Assembly: GCF_027579695.1 (NCBI RefSeq)
Contig: NC_083596.1
Location: 10,825,798 to 10,889,797 of the forward strand
DNA from: Neoarius graeffei
Taxonomy: Eukaryota > Chordata > Actinopteri > Siluriformes > Ariidae
Length of the DNA stretch: 64,000 nt
Direction: 5' to 3'
Below the pieces are notes generated by a model. That model was not told the origin of the DNA, did not search any database, and saw nothing but the letters and a program-made list of their open reading frames with translations. The stretch's first letter is position 1. Each line of letters begins with the position of its first letter. Made by a program: the position numbers and the translations under genes. This document shows, one piece after another, positions 1 to 12,600 of the stretch.

Positions 1-240
1 GTTAGATGCGACCAAACTCTTCCGCGTTTTTCCTGTTTACATAGGTTTATATGACCAGTGACATGAAACAAGTTCAGTTACACAAATTGAAACGTAGCGA
101 TTTTCTATGCTATGGAAAGTCCGCACTATAATGGCAGGCGTACTAACACCTTCTGCGCGCTTTGGCAGCGCATTGATATCTGAGCTCCGTATCAATGCGC
201 TGCCGAAGCGCGCAGAAGGTGTTAGTACGCCTGCCATTAT
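1..240. mobile_element. Truncated fold-back element (same family as 41751-42469)
   Basis: From base 1 the sequence matches the interior of the palindromic TTAA element at 41932-42175: the left arm, a loop around TCTGAGCTCCG, and the right arm up to about 240. There the homology stops at the next fold-back. The left end is cut by the window edge. Confidence 0.7.
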
Positions 241-499
241 GATCCGGCAGCTATTTACACCGGATCCAGTGTAAATAGCTGCCAGAGCGCGCTCCGGAAC
301 CTCGGCCGGAGCACTCCGGGAGCAAGCCGGAGCGTGCTGCTTAATTTGATGGGGAGCAAGCCGGAGCGTGCTCCGGAACCTCGGCCGGAGCACTCCGGGA
401 GCAAGCCAGAGCGTGCCGCTTAATTTGAGGGGGAGCAAGCCGGAGCTCGCTCCGGCAGCTATTTACATTGGATCCGGTGTAAATAGCTGCCGGATCATA
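241..499. repeat. GC-rich fold-back repeat with 79 bp internal duplication
   Basis: GATCCGGCAGCTATTTACAC at the left is inverted at the right end (460-499) and again inside. Between the arms a 79 bp unit starting CTCCGGAACCTCGG at 292 recurs at 371, rich in CCGGAGC motifs. No coding potential is apparent. Confidence 0.7.
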
Positions 500-951
500 A
501 TTACAGTAAACTAGTAAATACAGTAAAGGAAAAACTTGAGACTGAAAGGTTTTAACAGTCATCCAAATGACTGAACGTAAACATTGCTACAGTAACATAC
601 CAGCTACTATGTTGTTGACATTAGCTAGCTTGACCTTCAAAATGGCGGACACCGGGGCGTCACGTGACCCTGTGACGTCAGGTGAAATACCTCAATATGC
701 ATGCGCAGTAGTGAAAAAACGACAGCCTGACTCGTACACGATATGATTCGGAATTCTTCGGTAGTTTCCGTCCTGCCGATAAACAGATCGATTAACACAG
801 ACACGGCACGCGCTTAATATGTGCCGGCTTTAGTTGACGGTGTGTCTGAATCTTCACTTCATATATATTTTTTATTTTCAACTACAGGAATTACCCGCCA
901 AATGAAAAATTAAGTCGCCTCGGGCGACCGGACCACCGCGAATTTCAAGCC

Positions 952-953
<2 letters not shown>

Positions 954-1003
<50 letters not shown>

Positions 1004-1032
1004 CACACACATACATACACACACACACACAA
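954..1032. repeat. (TA)n and (CA)n microsatellite
   Basis: An uninterrupted TA tract runs to about 999, followed by ACACAC and ATAC units. Confidence 0.95.
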
Positions 1033-1036
1033 GTTA

Positions 1037-1756
1037 AGGCCCAGTCACACAGCCGATCACGCATAAATCACGTATAAAGTTGGCTTGTGCGTGATTGTCA
1101 GTGGAGAAATTGACCATTTTTTGGGGTGTGCGTGGTCGAAAATCACCGATTAATTGCGCATGAACTACGTACAAATCACTTACAATCACTTACAAATCAT
1201 GCACATCAACGCAAAGGGTCAAAAGAGGGACAATTTCTGGTTTTTATTGACGAACACTCCACGCATAAACTGCGTATGAACCACGTATAAGCACGCATGA
1301 ACCGCACACTAGCACTGATGAACGACGCATAGAGCGCGCATGTCAGTGGAGATCAGCGAAATGTACGTGTTACTACAGCGAGACATGCGTGATATGTGCG
1401 TTATTCGTCAGTGAAAAGTCATCGACGTGCGCGGTAGCGGTAAATTTCTTGCGATCAACCACTAACGGTCCACGCATATGTCGCGCATTGTCCGCGTCAG
1501 AACTACGGCAAAGGACGCACGAATTACGTTAAACGGCGCACAATCGCGCATACTTGTGCGTGATCAATATTTTTGAGCAGCTCAAAACCTGGAATCGCGC
1601 ACAAACCCGATTCGTCGAACATCCACTGACGACTACTGATGCTCCACGTCAAAAAAAACCTTATGAATTACGCACAGCACTGATGAATCGCGCACGACTC
1701 GAAATTTATGCGCAATTCATGCGTAAATCGTAAGTTTTGGCTGTGTGACTGGGCCT
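1037..1756. mobile_element. PIF/Harbinger-type MITE (720 bp)
   Basis: The ends AGGCCCAGTCACACAGCC and GGCTGTGTGACTGGGCCT are perfect 18 bp inverted repeats, flanked on both sides by TTA (1034-1036, 1757-1759). A 3 bp TWA duplication is typical of PIF/Harbinger. The interior is noncoding and rich in GCGCA and ACGTA motifs. Confidence 0.8.
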
Positions 1757-2381
1757 TTAGAGGTAAGGAACTTTATTCAGTGATATTGTTTATTATTAAC
1801 CCCAATCATGATATAAAAGTTCCAAGTTTTGACACCTGCCCGCTTCAACCGTACTGCTGGCACACGATGTCCTTGACCCTCGTCGCTCTTCGCCAATTGG
1901 TATAATTGCGTCATTACGCGGACCCGTCTGAGCCGAGCCTTTCCGGTACACTCGAACACGCGCATACTTTGATGAATTATAACCAAAAACAAGGAAATTT
2001 GAATGGATTTCCTCAAAATATTTTTGTACTTGTATATATTGTGTTGAATAAAACTTTAATGCATTTCCCGCGAAACGAGACGAGCTACTTTAGACTGATT
2101 CCCTGCTCTCTTAGCGCTTGTGTTGCTTAGGTTGCCAGCACTAACTTCTGTCATCCGATCACCATTAAAGTTTTACTCGTCCTTGCACAGACTTTAGTCG
2201 TCTGGGACGATCGAGCGTTGGCGCAAGTGCGCGCGTCCAAACTTTTGACTGTTATTGTATATTTTCATCATATCACGGTTCTTTTAGAGGCTTTAAAATT
2301 AAACCCAAAGAAAGAGTACACTTGCAGATTAAGCTCTTTAAGGCTTCCTGTACATAACCGAGAGACTAATGTTTAAAATCC
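1757..2381 (-). other. srek1: Probable SREK1 3' untranslated region
   Basis: No coding exon or repeat is apparent. Two minus-strand AATAAA hexamers lie at 1789-1794 and 1772-1777, next to the Harbinger-type MITE that ends at 1756. If the candidate last exon is right, this is the 3' UTR. Confidence 0.4.
1772..1794 (-). promoter_or_regulatory. Candidate poly(A) signals for SREK1
   Basis: AATAAA occurs twice on the minus strand (1789-1794 and 1772-1777), about 600 bases downstream of the candidate SREK1 stop codon. Confidence 0.35.
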
Positions 2382-2426
2382 TCAATCAGCAGCCCAACAA
2401 TGGCTTTCTGGACTTTTCTTCTGGGC
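2382..2426 (-). CDS. srek1: Candidate last coding exon of SREK1
   Basis: After an acceptor TCCCAG the phase-0 reading gives AQKKSPESHCWAAD and a TGA stop at 2382-2384, only 127 bases from the exon 11 donor. It does not resemble the longer human C-terminus, so the fish gene may end differently or the true last exon may lie outside the window. Possible minus-strand AATAAA signals follow at 1772-1794. Confidence 0.4.
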   Translation of the reverse strand, partial: AQKKSPESHCWAAD

Positions 2427-3621
2427 CTGGGATGTGAACGTGCAACACTGATGATGCTCAGCGAAGTAAAGGCTTCTTGTTCGTTTGAATGTGTGCATAT
2501 GAAATGAAATAAATCAGACCTTACGTATGGTCAAGTGTGCATCCTTGACTCACCTGTTTGGACTTTGCTTTGCTCTCCTGCCTGTCTGAGTCCCTGCTCC
2601 TCCTCCTGGATGTTGATCTCTCCCTCCACTCCCTGCTGCCGTCCCGCCCGTGTTCTCTCCTCCGGTCTTTCTTTCCTCTGAGGGAACGAACAAAATATTA
2701 AACCTCCCGAAATTAATTCTCAAACATGCTGTATGATCAATAAGGCGTGCTGTTCTCAAGATAACTTGCTAAGAGCATGCTGCATTTACCTCCTTGGTGA
2801 TGGAGACCTTGCTTTCTTCCTTACCGATCTGGACCGTGATCTGCTCCTCCTTCTGTGTCCCCTGTTTTAAAAAAAAACCCGCCCCAAAAGGATATTTAGA
2901 ATTTTGGATTTATCTTGATAACGTATCACTTTCTAAATAAAAAGAAATTTAATGTTTCGCTGACCTGCTGCTGCTGGGGGATCTCGAGGATCTTCTGTAA
3001 CCTTTAAAAGGCATTCTTCCCCTTTTGTCCCTCCTCCTGTTGTTAGCATCACCCCCCCTCCTCATCTTCCCATCTCCCAGTCTTTCTCTAACAAAAAGAC
3101 AAGTTCGAAGAAGTTAGAAGAGACATTCCTTGTCCTTCTTTTCCAAGCTGATGACGTGATGAGATCCAGTCCTAAATGAGACAAGCCTGCAGCTCAAAAG
3201 ATCATCAACTTAAACAGGGCTTTTTTTTTCTTCCCTGTACCAGAAATGACACTATAGACCCTTTTCACTCACGTGACCTTCGTAAACGCGACCGCCATTT
3301 TGGACATGAAGAAATAACGGTTTATGGCACAGACCCTTTCGGTTCTCGCTCATCTAGCTGCTACAATGACTGCTTAGACTGCAACAATAATACCTAACAC
3401 ACATTTAAGTATCCGTCGTAAAGACGTGAAACTCGTCGAGTGACGAGTGTGTTCATTGATGAGCTAACACAATCTAAAAGTAGACATACCATCACACTGC
3501 CCTGGCGCTGTGTACAGTTTACCTTCTATGGTTTGTGCACTCACTATTTGCCATTACTTTCTCCAACCCAGTGTTCGAACTATGCCGATATTTTCGGGGG
3601 GGTCCCTTTTTTCCTGGGGGG

Positions 3622-3659
<38 letters not shown>

Positions 3660-6600
3660 CTTGCGCTCGTCTCAGAGCGCGGATCTCCAAACACATGAGA
3701 AGCCTCTCTTATGCACATATCACGCGGACTCCACACCTCCACACACGCATCGCGTCTGAAGTCATAACTCATCAGGGGAAATCGTGTCCGCATTGGCATG
3801 TTCAAAAAACAACCTCGCGTCAACAATGATACCACACGCAAGAAAAAAAAAAAAGGCTACTCAACACATCTGATCCACAGCAGCACCAAAGCATCACTGG
3901 AAATCATGTCAACAACCAATCTTCCATTTCAACACGCGTCAACAAACAAATGGCACCACAAACATGAACGAATCGGTCAGGCTACCGATTCCAAACCCAC
4001 AGCAGACGAATAATTAAATGCATCTTACCTTAAAGCAGAATCGACCACAAAGGAAGTGTGTTGGCACTGTTGGCACACTTCCTTTCTACTAGTTTGTGTC
4101 CCCAACCTGGCAGCAGCAGTCGTTGTCATATCGGTTTATTTTATCTTTGATGTAAACACAACACTTCGGATATGCAAATGCTTCCCGTTACACACGATTG
4201 CTATGTCAATAAACATCATTTTGCCAATATTTTAGGCTACGTTCACACTGCAGGCTGAAGTGACTCAAATCCGATCTTTTCGCCCATATGTGACCTGTAT
4301 CCGATCTTTTATTGACAATATGAACGATACAGATCCGATTTTTTCAAATCCGACCCGGGCCGTTTGGATATGTGGTCCTAATTCCGATTCCTATCCGATC
4401 TTTTCATATGCGACTTCAGTCTGAACCGCCAGGTCGCATTCATCCGACTTACACGTCATCAACAAGCCACAAACGTCACTATTCTGCGCTGAAGTAGGCG
4501 GCGGGTCTCTCAAAAAAAGTTACAACAACATGGCGCATAATCACAGGCGCAGATAGAGGGTGGGACTCGTCCCACCCAGATTTAAATTCACCTCGTTCGG
4601 TCCCCCCCACTTATAGGGAGGAAAAAACGTCTATGCTGTCTTTCTTTGCATAAGGCAAACCTCACGTAAAAATCAAAAGACTAATTACCATTCGGTTTAT
4701 TGAGGTGCACAGCAGTACATGCATAGTTGCAACAACTCACATAAAACAAAGACTGATATTCGGTTGGTTGAGCTGTGCAGACTGCACAGGTTGCGAGCTC
4801 GAGCTTGGTTGCTATGGTAACCCACAACAAGTTTGACAGGCATATCGGGGTTGGGGTTGGTTTGCTGGCAGCTTTGCCCCCCCCCCAGTTTTTTGTCCCC
4901 CCCAGTTCAAAAAACGTATCTGCGCCCCTGCGCATGACATCAATGCGAGGGACGCTTCGGGCTGTGAAGGTTCTGAATCTTCTCAATGGAAGGACGCAGA
5001 GGTTAGGGAGCTGATTTCCATTTGGGGGGATGCAGCTATTCAAGCTAGATTGGATGGGTCATACCGCAACCGGGCGGTTTTACTTCCGTAAACACTGGCC
5101 ATGCTCACTGCGTGTGACGTCGTCGTATCCTGCAATGCGCATGCGGAACACTTTTAGGTCGCTTTTCGTTCATACTGAGGATCACATACAAGTCGCATAT
5201 ATTTGTTAATGTGAACGACCTCACAAAAAAATCGGATTTCACAAAAAAATCGGAATTGAGCATTAAGCCTTGCAGTGTGAACGTAGCGTTAGAGCCCATC
5301 CATCTTCTCCGTCGGTCAGCATCTGTCGGGATCCGATAAAATGATAAATCTTGCCTTGTGTGTTGATGGTTACTACATCCAGGTGCACAACAATATAATG
5401 GCATGACGGAAGTCTTGCTGAAAGTAAAAACTTTCTTTGATGGCTATATTCCTTTCGATGCTTCGCCGTCGTTCCTCGTTGTTGGCTGTGGTAGACTACT
5501 GGTAGTTCATGTCCAAAATGGCGGCCGCGTTTGTCGTGACGTCACGTGGGAAGGGTCTATTTGTAGTCGTGCGCGCATGCATGAGCTTCTGAATGCAAAC
5601 AGTGCAGTGTTCACACTAACCTGGAACGTGAGCGACTGTATCTCCTGTCTCTGGAGCGTCTCTTGTGCGAGTCGTTCATCCTCCGCCATGACCTCTGCGA
5701 TGGCTGGCCCCTTTCACGCAAATCAAAATCAGATGCATGGGATTTGTTAAAAGATTTGAGTCCAAGGGAAAAACTAGTACACCCGGCTTTGTAGACAGTG
5801 TGACAACAACTTGTCCAGGTTTGTAAAACTTGTAAAAGAGTAAGTGTGGTCTGAAGAAGTGGCACTGTTCGACCGTTTTAACGGGGAGTTCACTTAAAAC
5901 ATCAGCCTTTAAACTCACCTGTGTCTGGATCGGGAGCGTCTCCGCTGTGAACGAGAACGAGAGCGAGAACGAGATCGAGAATGGGATCTTCTAGATCTCC
6001 TGGATCTGCTAGACGAGCGCTTTTTGCCCTCTGCTGTATGCGACAGAACACACACGTTTATCAATACATGCACCGATTCGCAAAACAGAGGATGAATACA
6101 AAGCAGAATAACACAGTCTATTATAAAGAGACAAAAAACAAACCCACTTTCTAGGTGTACAAACTGTAAAGCCTGTGATAAAGAAGAACCTGGCTCGATG
6201 GCTGCCGCGATGGTGGACTGAGCCTCTCTCACACGCTTCATCACATCCTCCAGTTCTTTAGCAGCCGCCTGAGGAGTCAGCTCCGGAGGCTTCACGATGG
6301 CGTTGTTGGAATGGTTGATCCTAAAATTAAAAGTAGTTTTATGCCATTACTAGCAGGTTACCCGGCGTTGCCAGAGTTTTGCAAAATTCTGGGTTGCCCC
6401 CAGACCTCCATGTCAAATTTGTTAAAGATCCGCCGAGAAACGGTGACGTTAACCCAAGACAAACAAAAATCCAAACATCCACCACTCAGGGGCCCACCAG
6501 GGATCTCCTGGGGCCCAAATATGGAATTTCTGAGTTCTGCCAAATTGTGGCTCTCTCCTGTACCTACGTGCCAAGTTTAGTGAAGATCTGTCGAGAGTTT

Positions 6601-9600
6601 GTGTTGATAAACGTAACGTGAAAGGCATTGAGGGAGGGGTGGGTGGATGGATGTTGTGCCCTACACCCCCACCCCGGGACCTCCCTGGGGCCTGTACATG
6701 AATTTTGCTTACATGTACAAAATTCTGGGTCATCCCCGGATCTACTTGCCAAATTTGGTAAAAAAAAAAAATCCATCAAGAAATGGTGACGTTAGCTCAA
6801 GACAAACAAACAAACTTTACCGCTTATTATATAGACATGTGTATCCATTTCAAAGATCTCTACATACTGAAGTTCATAACCTGGACTCACTTTAAAGGTC
6901 TGTCTCCAAACATGACTCCGTTAAAGGCGAGCGCTCGGGCCACGCATTCCTGGTTGGCGAACTCCACGAAGGCAAAGCGAGTCGGCTGAGTCTCGTCTCC
7001 CGCCATGCGCACGAACTTCACCTCGCCGACCTGCTTGAAGAACTCCAGCAGCTGCTCTGCCGTGGTGGTCTACAAGAATGTATTGAAACAAAAACCCACA
7101 ATTAGATATGTAAAGGAAACAAAGACGGATAATGGAGACCATCTGCAAGTTTATATCTGAATAAAAATTGTTTGCGTCATACCTGAGAATTGAGATTGCC
7201 AACATACACCGTCCTGCGGATCTCGTCGATTTTGGAGGGGTCCACGTTGCCCATGATGGGGGGTTGAGAAGAGATGGAGCTCAGCGAGGAGTCAAGCCCA
7301 AGGTGCAGCGGGCCCCGGGCTGCCAGCGGCAAACCCAGCTGCTAAGTAATGTATGTATTTACATCATTACAAATGAAAGCAATTTGTGACTTTCTGGTCT
7401 ATGGTAGTTTGAAATAAATCTTTCATTTCAAGCTCATATGTCTTGATTTTATGAGGTTTTTTTTTTTTTAAAAGGTCCCATGGCATGAAATTTTCACTTT
7501 CTGAGTTTTTTTAACGTTAAAATGAGTTCCTCTGACCTTCTTAAGTCACCCCAGTGGCTAGAAATTTCATAATGTGTAAACCAAACTATGCCCAACATTT
7601 GAGAATGGCACGTCAAAACGTCAGCAAGGGAGATGATCCCCACGCCCCCCCTCTGGATTCCCACCCACTGTATGGATTGCCCCGCCCAGTTGTAGTGAGG
7701 AGACCAGAGAGGACACAACAACATGGCATCACCTAAGCGAGCGAAACATGGAAATTGCGCTGTACATGGATGTGACAACACAGAAAAGAGTCTGTTTTTA
7801 CTGCCGACGGGAGAGCCCCTGAAGACGCAGTGGCTTAATTTTATTTACTTCAATAATACGCCGTCGAGTCTACCTAAGACGGTGTATGTTTGTCGGAAGC
7901 ATTTTCCTGAGGAATGTTTCCACAACTTGGGACAGTACAGGGCAGGTTTTGCACATCAACTGTCACTGAAGCCTGGGTCCGTACCAAGCATCCCTGCCGC
8001 ATCAGCCACAAACAGCGAACAAGTAAGTGTATAACTGGTCGTTTTGCCGTGTTTTAAAATCGGTGCGTTAGCCTAGCAATGGCTACATTAGCTGTGCAGC
8101 TAACCGCTTCCTGCAGTTAGCCAGGTACTCTGTGCTACAAAACTAAAGAGCATGCAGCATGCTCTGTTAAACTGAGTTTAGTCTGGAAATTGACTGTAAC
8201 TTATGAGCTTATGTTTGACTATTGCTCCGCAATGCATGTCTTCTGTTGGATAAGCGATATGTTGCTGTAGTTGCTGCTTCTATCCTCTTTGGTTATGGAG
8301 TGCGTGTTCAAGCCTAGGGTATTATACGTTCGTAAACTACCACTCCGAACACTCTCACTCTCTGTTCTCTGTGTCACGTTGAGTTTACGAAAGGAGTCCG
8401 AGGGAGAACGGGGTTTTGTCTTAGCAGCGTGGCTACAGGCGCCGATAGCAGCAAGTATGTGTGCGCGCAGCTTGGTCAAGCCCCTCCCCCTCCCCCCATG
8501 GCCCGCCCCCACCCTCTACCCTTCCCCGCCTCCTGCTTCTCATTAGCAAAACGACGCACTGGGAAAAGCGCTGAAATGGGGCTTTCTCCCAGGAGGCTAT
8601 ATTTACGTGCTGAGGGTTCATTTCGAGAAAGGCTGCGGATATAACATCCGGAAGCCTCCACGAGCCCGTTTAAAGCATCGACAAACCACCATGCCATGGG
8701 ACCTTTAAGAGTAACTCTAAAAACGGTTTACGTGCACTTCAGAGAAAATTTAACAATTGTATTTATTTAAATAGCAATTCTGGCTTCATGGATTTCTCCA
8801 ATCTTGAATGTGAATTGTCTCGATGCTGCATTTGATTCACCTTGTAAGTGGTAATTCACAAGTTGAAATGATGTCATTTTTGGCCTCTGCACTTACAACA
8901 AATGGAGTGCAACAAACATACAACCCCAGTTCCAAAAAAGTCGGGACGCTTTGTAAACTGTAAATAAAGACGCAATGCGATAATTTGCAAATCATGGAAA
9001 CCTTATATATTTCATTGAAAATAGTACAAAGACAACATATCAAATGTTGAAACTGACCAATTTTATTGTTTTTTGAAAAATATATGCTCAGTTTGAATTT
9101 GATGTCAGCAACACGTTTCAGAAAAGTTGGGACAGAGGCAGGTTTACCACTGTGTTGCATCACCTCTACTTTTAACAACACTCTGTAAATGTTTGGGAAC
9201 TGAAGAGACCAATTGCTGTAGTTTTGAAAGAGAAATGTTGTCCCATTCTTGCCTGATATACAATTTCAGTTGCCCAACAGTTTGGGGTCTCCTACGTCGT
9301 ATTTTGCGCTGCATAATGCACCAAATGTTTTAAATAGAAGACAGGTCTGGACTGCAGGCAGGCCAGTTTAGTACCTGGACTCTTACTACGGAGCCATGCA
9401 GTTTTAATATGTGCAAAAAGCGGTTCGGCATTGTCGTGCTGAAAGAAGGAAGGCCTTCCCTGAAAAAGATTTTGTCTGGATGGCAGCATATTGCTCTGAA
9501 ACATGTATAGATCATTCAGCATTAATTCTGTCTTCCCAGATGTACAAGCTACCCATGTCATGTGCACTAATGCACACTCATACCATCACAGATGCTGCCT

Positions 9601-12600
9601 TTTGAACTGTGCACTGATAAGCCGGATGGTCCCTCTCCTCTTTGGCCTGGAGGACGTGGTGTCCATGATTTCTAAAAAGAATTTCTACTTTTGATTCGTC
9701 AAACCTCGGGACAGTTTTCCACTTCGCCTCAGTCCATCGTAAAAGAGCTCGGGCCCAGAGAAGGTGGCAGGGTTTCTGGATATTGTTTATATCTGGTTTT
9801 AACTTGCATTTGTGGATGCAGAAATGAACTGTTTTCATAGACGATGGTTTTCTGAAGTGTTCCTGAGCCCATACAGTGATTTCCACTACAGACACATGTC
9901 TGCTTTTAATGCAGCATCGCCTGAGGCCCTGAAGATCACAGGCATCCAGTGTCAGTTTTCAGCCTTGTCTCTTGCATACAGAGATTTCTCCAGATTCTCT
10001 GAATCTTTTAATGATATTATGGACCATAGATGATGTGATCCACAAATCCTTTGCAATTTTGCATTGAGGAACGTTATTCTTAAATTGCTGCACTGTTTGC
10101 CCACGCAGTCTTTCACAGAGCGGTGAACCCCTCCCCATCTTTACTTCTGAGAGACTCCGCCTCTCTGGTGCCCCTTTTCCACCAAAGCAGTTCCAGGGCT
10201 GGTTCGGGGCCAGTGCTTAGTTTGGAACCGGGTTTTCTGTTTCCACTGACAAAGAACTGGCTCTGGGGCCAGAAAAACCGGTTCCAGGCTAGCACCAACT
10301 CTCTGCTGGGCCAGAGGAAAGAACCGCTTACGTCAGCGGGGGGCGGAGTTGTTAAGACCAACAACAATAACAAGACCGCGAAAGATCGCCATTTTTAAGC
10401 GACGAGAAGCAGCAGCTGTACAAACGCGAAGTAAGTCATCCATTATTATTATTGTTGTTGTTGCTGCTGCTGCTTCTTCCGTGTTGTTTTTGCTTCGATA
10501 TTTGCGCCAAGGTTTATGCAAACATAGCGACGTAACTGACGTGGCTTCCCTTAGCACTGCGAGCTATGGAAAAGCAAATTGGTTCTCAGCTGGCTCGCAA
10601 GTTGAACGAGTTGTGAACCAGCACCAGCACTGGCCCCGAACCAGCCCTGGAACTGATTTGGTGGGAAAGGGGTATGGGATGCTCTTTTTATACCCAATCA
10701 TCTTACTGACCTGTTGCCAATTAACCAAATTAGGTTGTTGTTTGTTTTTTTTTCACATTACACAACTTTTTCAGTCTTTTGTTACCCCGTCCCAACTTTT
10801 CTGAAACGTGTTGCTGACATCAAATTCAAAATGAGCATATATTTTTCAAAAAACAAAAATTTTTCAGTTTCAACATTTGATGTGTTACATTTGTACTATT
10901 TTCAATGAAATATAGGGTTTCCACGATTTGCAAATTTTCATACTATGTTTTTATTTATAGTTTGCACAGTGTCCCAACTTTTTTGGAATTGGGGTTGTAC
11001 ATGCCTCCATGCTCATCACGTTTATTTTGTCCTCAAACAGCAAGCTGTAATCAATGTTTTTGATTTAACAAGCGAACATGTTCATCTGTACGTTGACTGA
11101 TCTGATGGACGGCCTCCACTTGTGGTCTTTACGCAGGAGGAGAAAAAAGGGATCTGGAAACTTACAGTAACACTTTTGTGGCTGAGAACTACAGTTGACT
11201 TAGGACTGCGGTTGTCATGAACAGTTTTGCACTCAAGTTTCCATCAATGAAGAGTTACAACATCAACGAAACTGACTTCATGTTAAAACTGTTAATGTTA
11301 TAGTCATGCTGTCTGTTGTTGCCCAAATGAGGATGGGTTCCCTTTTGAGTCTGGTTCCTCTTGAGGTTTCTTCCTCATGTCGTCTGAGGGAGTTTTTCCT
11401 TGCCACAGGCTTGCTCATTTGGGATACATGAGGGATAAAATTAGCTCATGTTTAAAGCCATTCAAATTCTGTAAAGCTGCTTTGCGACAATGTCTATTGT
11501 TAAAAGCGCTATAGACCCTTCCCACTGACGTCACCGGAAACCGGAAGTAAACAAACCCTGCGCCATATTGGAAGACCAAATCGGGTTTTCAGAAAAGGAA
11601 AGAAAATAAACGCAGGGTCGAAAATACAAAAAAGGAGGCAGAAAAAGCAAAACGAGTTAAGGTAGGACAAATGGTTACTTTTCTGAGGCAGCCCGCCGTG
11701 GCTGCAGGCTTTCAGTTGTGTCATTGAATGGTTACTTTTCTGAGGCAGCCCGCCGTGGCTGCCTGCAGGCTTATTTATTATAGCCCATTTAGTTAAAATA
11801 GTTGATATAAAATGTTTATAGTTATAGTTATGTGATGGTTGCCCTCAGTGTTCAAACTATGCCGATATTTTCGGGGGGTCCCTTTTTTTCCCTGGGGGGG
11901 TGCTTGTGCTTGTCTCGGAGCGCGGATTTCCAAACACATGAGAAGCCCATCTTACGCACATATCACGTGGACTCCACACGCATCGCGTCTGAAGTCATAA
12001 CTCATCAGGGGAAATCGTGTCCGCATTGGCATGTTCAAAAAACAACCTCGCGTCAACAATGATACCACACGCAAGAAAAAAAAAAAAACAGTCAGGCTAC
12101 TCAACAACCAACCTGGCAGCAGCAGTCGTTGTCATATCGGTTTATTTTATCTTTGATGTAAACACAACACTTCGGATATGCAAATGCTTCCCGTTATACA
12201 CGACTGCTATGTCAATAAACATCATTTTGCCAATATTTTAGAGACCCCCCCAACATTTCCCAAATCATGTTTTCAAGGGATCTCATGTCTGTTTCAGGGG
12301 ATCTCGGATCCCCCGAGTACCCCCGTAGTTCGAACACTGGTTGTCCTGATTTCGACTGGTGGGTTTTTTTTTTTTTTTGGGGGGGGGGGTTGCGCGATGT
12401 TGCACCCGGGTCCAGATTAGGGCAGAACCGGCCCTGGCTACATTTCAGGTGTAGTTTGTTTTATGTATGTATGTACTTGCATAGATGTGTACTTGGTCTT
12501 CCAATATGGCGACTACCGAAATCTCGCGGCGCGGTGACGTCATGCGGGAAGGGTCTATAGAAATAAACTTGACTGAGCTGAAGCAAGTATAACTCATTTA

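Larger units (their letters stand above)
3254..5563. mobile_element. Composite DNA transposon between SREK1 exons 8 and 9
   Basis: The left end reads TATAGACCCTTTTCACTCAC and the right end CACGTGGGAAGGGTCTAT, inverted copies of the family seen at 11514-12555. It contains a (GT)n tract, a segment shared with 11846-12240, a Harbinger-type insertion (4235-5288) and a THAP exon on the minus strand. Confidence 0.6.
8921..10997. mobile_element. Tc1/mariner-type element with nested MITE
   Basis: The ends CAACCCCAGTTCCAAAAAAG and TTTTTTGGAATTGGGGTTG are inverted, with TA on both sides. Minus-strand frames between 9292 and 10100 hold a frameshifted transposase relic. The same TIR family occurs at 53303-54882 and in relics at 30745, 32233 and 36270. 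Confidence 0.75.

Noticed and set aside
3440-3841. Open frames rich in Cys-Val or His-Thr repeats on both strands
   Set aside because: They are translations of the (GT)n microsatellite and its flanks.
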